From assembly GCA_030650265.1 (NCBI GenBank), contig JAUSEJ010000208.1:1-6977 (forward strand): DNA of 6,977 nt, read 5' to 3'. Below, piece after piece: positions 6,243 through 6,977 of the stretch (position 1 is its first letter; every line of letters starts with the position of its first letter). The notes beneath the pieces are model-generated. The model was given only the letters and a program-made list of their open reading frames with translations, was not told the DNA's origin and did not search any database. Origin of the DNA: Dehalococcoidia bacterium. Lineage in GTDB: Bacteria > Chloroflexota > Dehalococcoidia > JACPQF01. The position numbers and the translations under genes are program-made.

Positions 6243-6279
6243 CAGGTGTAGGTGCCACCGCCGGTCGCCCCTACACCTG
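6243..6279. repeat. Long hairpin (17-position stem, 3-base loop) after larA
   Basis: The arms are 6243-6259 and 6263-6279 around the loop GCC. The outer 10 pairs are perfect (CAGGTGTAGG with CCTACACCTG), followed by a mismatch, 2 pairs, a mismatch and 3 pairs, giving 15 of 17 paired. It begins 16 bases after the larA stop. There is no T-run on either side, so it is not a classical intrinsic terminator in either direction. It could block 3' exonucleases at the end of the larA mRNA, or be one copy of a dispersed palindromic repeat. Confidence 0.7.
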
Positions 6280-6330
6280 GTAGCGAGCCATGCCGGAAAT
6301 TGCCCACAGGACGACAGGAGCGTTCCGACT

Positions 6331-6360
6331 TTGCGACCGATCCTCAATTCGTGGTAACAT
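6331..6360 (+). promoter_or_regulatory. Candidate promoter of mfd
   Basis: TTGCGA (6331-6336) and TAACAT (6355-6360) are 18 bases apart, and TGG precedes the -10 to give an extended -10. Each hexamer matches four of six consensus positions. Transcription would begin near 6367, just before the hairpin at 6370-6395, and leave a leader of about 50 bases. It was found by eye. Confidence 0.4.
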
Positions 6361-6369
6361 CCCTCAAAC

Positions 6370-6395
6370 AGGGCTAGCCGGTCGCGGCCAGCCCT
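6370..6395. repeat. Hairpin in the presumed 5' leader of mfd
   Basis: AGGGCT (6370-6375) pairs with AGCCCT (6390-6395). After one mismatch, GCC (6377-6379) pairs with GGC (6386-6388) around a GGTCGC loop. It sits between the candidate promoter and the mfd start, so the mfd mRNA could open with this stem-loop. The 9-base string GCCGGTCGC in it (6377-6385) also occurs in the larger hairpin at 6260-6268. Confidence 0.55.
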
Positions 6396-6419
6396 AGCGG
6401 TGCGTATGGTAGGGTCGAC

Positions 6420-6977
6420 TTGAATTTATCCGGTCTCCTCGCGTTGCTCGATAAGTCTACCCAATTTGCGGAACTCCTGGCCAGCCTGGAGGCGAGGGGT
6501 CTGGAGTCGCGCCTGGCGATCCTCGAGGCGGCCAAACCGTTCATTGTCGCCGCCCTACAGCGCAGGCTGCGCGTTCCCATCATAGTACTCGTGGCGCGCC
6601 CGGAGCGGGCGAAGGCAATCTTCGATCAGCTTCACGTGTGGCTGGCTGATGCGGACGGTTTGAGGCTGTTCCCCGAGCCGGACGCGCTCGGCTATGAAAG
6701 GGTAGCCTGGGATCGGTCCACGATCAGGGACAGGCTTGATGTTCTTTCGCTCCTCCAATCGCGAAAGCAGTCTGTCGATGCTTTGCCTCCCCTGATCATC
6801 GCCTGCGCGCAGGCCGTAATGCAGAAGACCATGGCACCGGAGACCTTCAGCGCCCTCAGCCACACGATCAAGCGGGGACAGACCATCGATCTCAGCCAGC
6901 TTCTTTTGACCTGGTTGCAGATGGGCTTCGAGCCGGCGACAACGGTTGATATGCCCGGCACCTTCAGCCGGCGCGGC
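6420..6977 (+). CDS. mfd: Transcription-repair coupling factor Mfd, N-terminal fragment (3' end outside window)
   Basis: The frame is open from TTG 6420 to the right edge, giving 186 residues. Mfd is a large (about 1,150 residues) DNA translocase that removes RNA polymerase stalled at lesions and recruits UvrA for nucleotide excision repair. Only part of the N-terminal UvrB-like region is present. Diagnostic blocks are RLRVPIIVLVARPERA (49-64), LFPEPDALGYERVAWD (83-98), IRDRLDVLSLL (102-112) and, at the very edge, DMPGTFSRRG (177-186), the start of the well-known PGTFSxRGGIxDIFP motif. The RID, RecG-like and helicase domains lie beyond the window. The TTG start is favoured because AGGG (6411-6414) lies 5 bases before it, an in-frame stop lies at 6375-6377, and no ATG occurs early in frame. 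The helical N-terminus (GLLALLDKSTQFAELLASL) suits the family. Apparent reading frames on the opposite strand here are shadows. Confidence 0.9.
   Translation, partial: MNLSGLLALLDKSTQFAELLASLEARGLESRLAILEAAKPFIVAALQRRLRVPIIVLVARPERAKAIFDQLHVWLADADGLRLFPEPDALGYERVAWDRSTIRDRLDVLSLLQSRKQSVDALPPLIIACAQAVMQKTMAPETFSALSHTIKRGQTIDLSQLLLTWLQMGFEPATTVDMPGTFSRRG

Noticed and set aside
6374..6961. Minus-strand open frames across the right end of the window
   Set aside because: The plus strand encodes an unmistakable Mfd N-terminus open to the edge; the minus-strand frames are its shadows.

Overview
The window comes from a moderately GC-rich bacterium that often uses non-ATG start codons. The Mfd N-terminus, the stand-alone HNH protein and the PheA resemble, from memory, proteins of Chloroflexota, perhaps Dehalococcoidia. 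That placement is an inference; there is no rRNA or other decisive marker here.

Layout. Positions 1-184 hold the 3' end of a TrkA-type potassium-uptake regulator, followed closely on the same strand by a complete prephenate dehydratase, pheA (210-1058). A convergent minus-strand block covers 1099-4639. In transcription order it reads glcD-like FAD oxidase, glcF-like iron-sulfur subunit (GTGA overlap), a 63-residue two-helix membrane protein, and an HNH endonuclease. A divergent control region (about 4640-4936) separates this block from a plus-strand larA-family nickel-pincer racemase (4937-6226). A 193-base gap with two hairpins and a candidate promoter follows. The window ends inside the first 186 codons of mfd (transcription-repair coupling factor), which starts at a TTG and is cut by the window edge.

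How the genes fit. The centre is a divergent 2-hydroxyacid module. LarA interconverts the L and D forms of lactate or a related 2-hydroxyacid. The GlcD/GlcF pair would oxidise one enantiomer, typically D, to the 2-oxoacid and pass electrons through FAD and Fe-S clusters towards the membrane. All LarA catalytic residues I can recall are present, but the cofactor genes larB, larC and larE are not in the window. The small membrane protein is unrecognised and sits directly behind glcF, so it may belong to the module. The other genes (trkA, pheA, HNH, mfd) are housekeeping or general genes.

The most interesting items are the racemase-oxidase pairing with its divergent control region (a near-palindromic operator candidate, an extended -10 promoter, and a repeated GGGTGGAACA element in the larA leader), the small membrane protein, the possible CTG start of the HNH gene, and the two hairpins between larA and mfd that share a 9-base core. 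I found no mobile element, CRISPR array, RNA gene or defence system. The window looks mostly like ordinary metabolism and repair genes.
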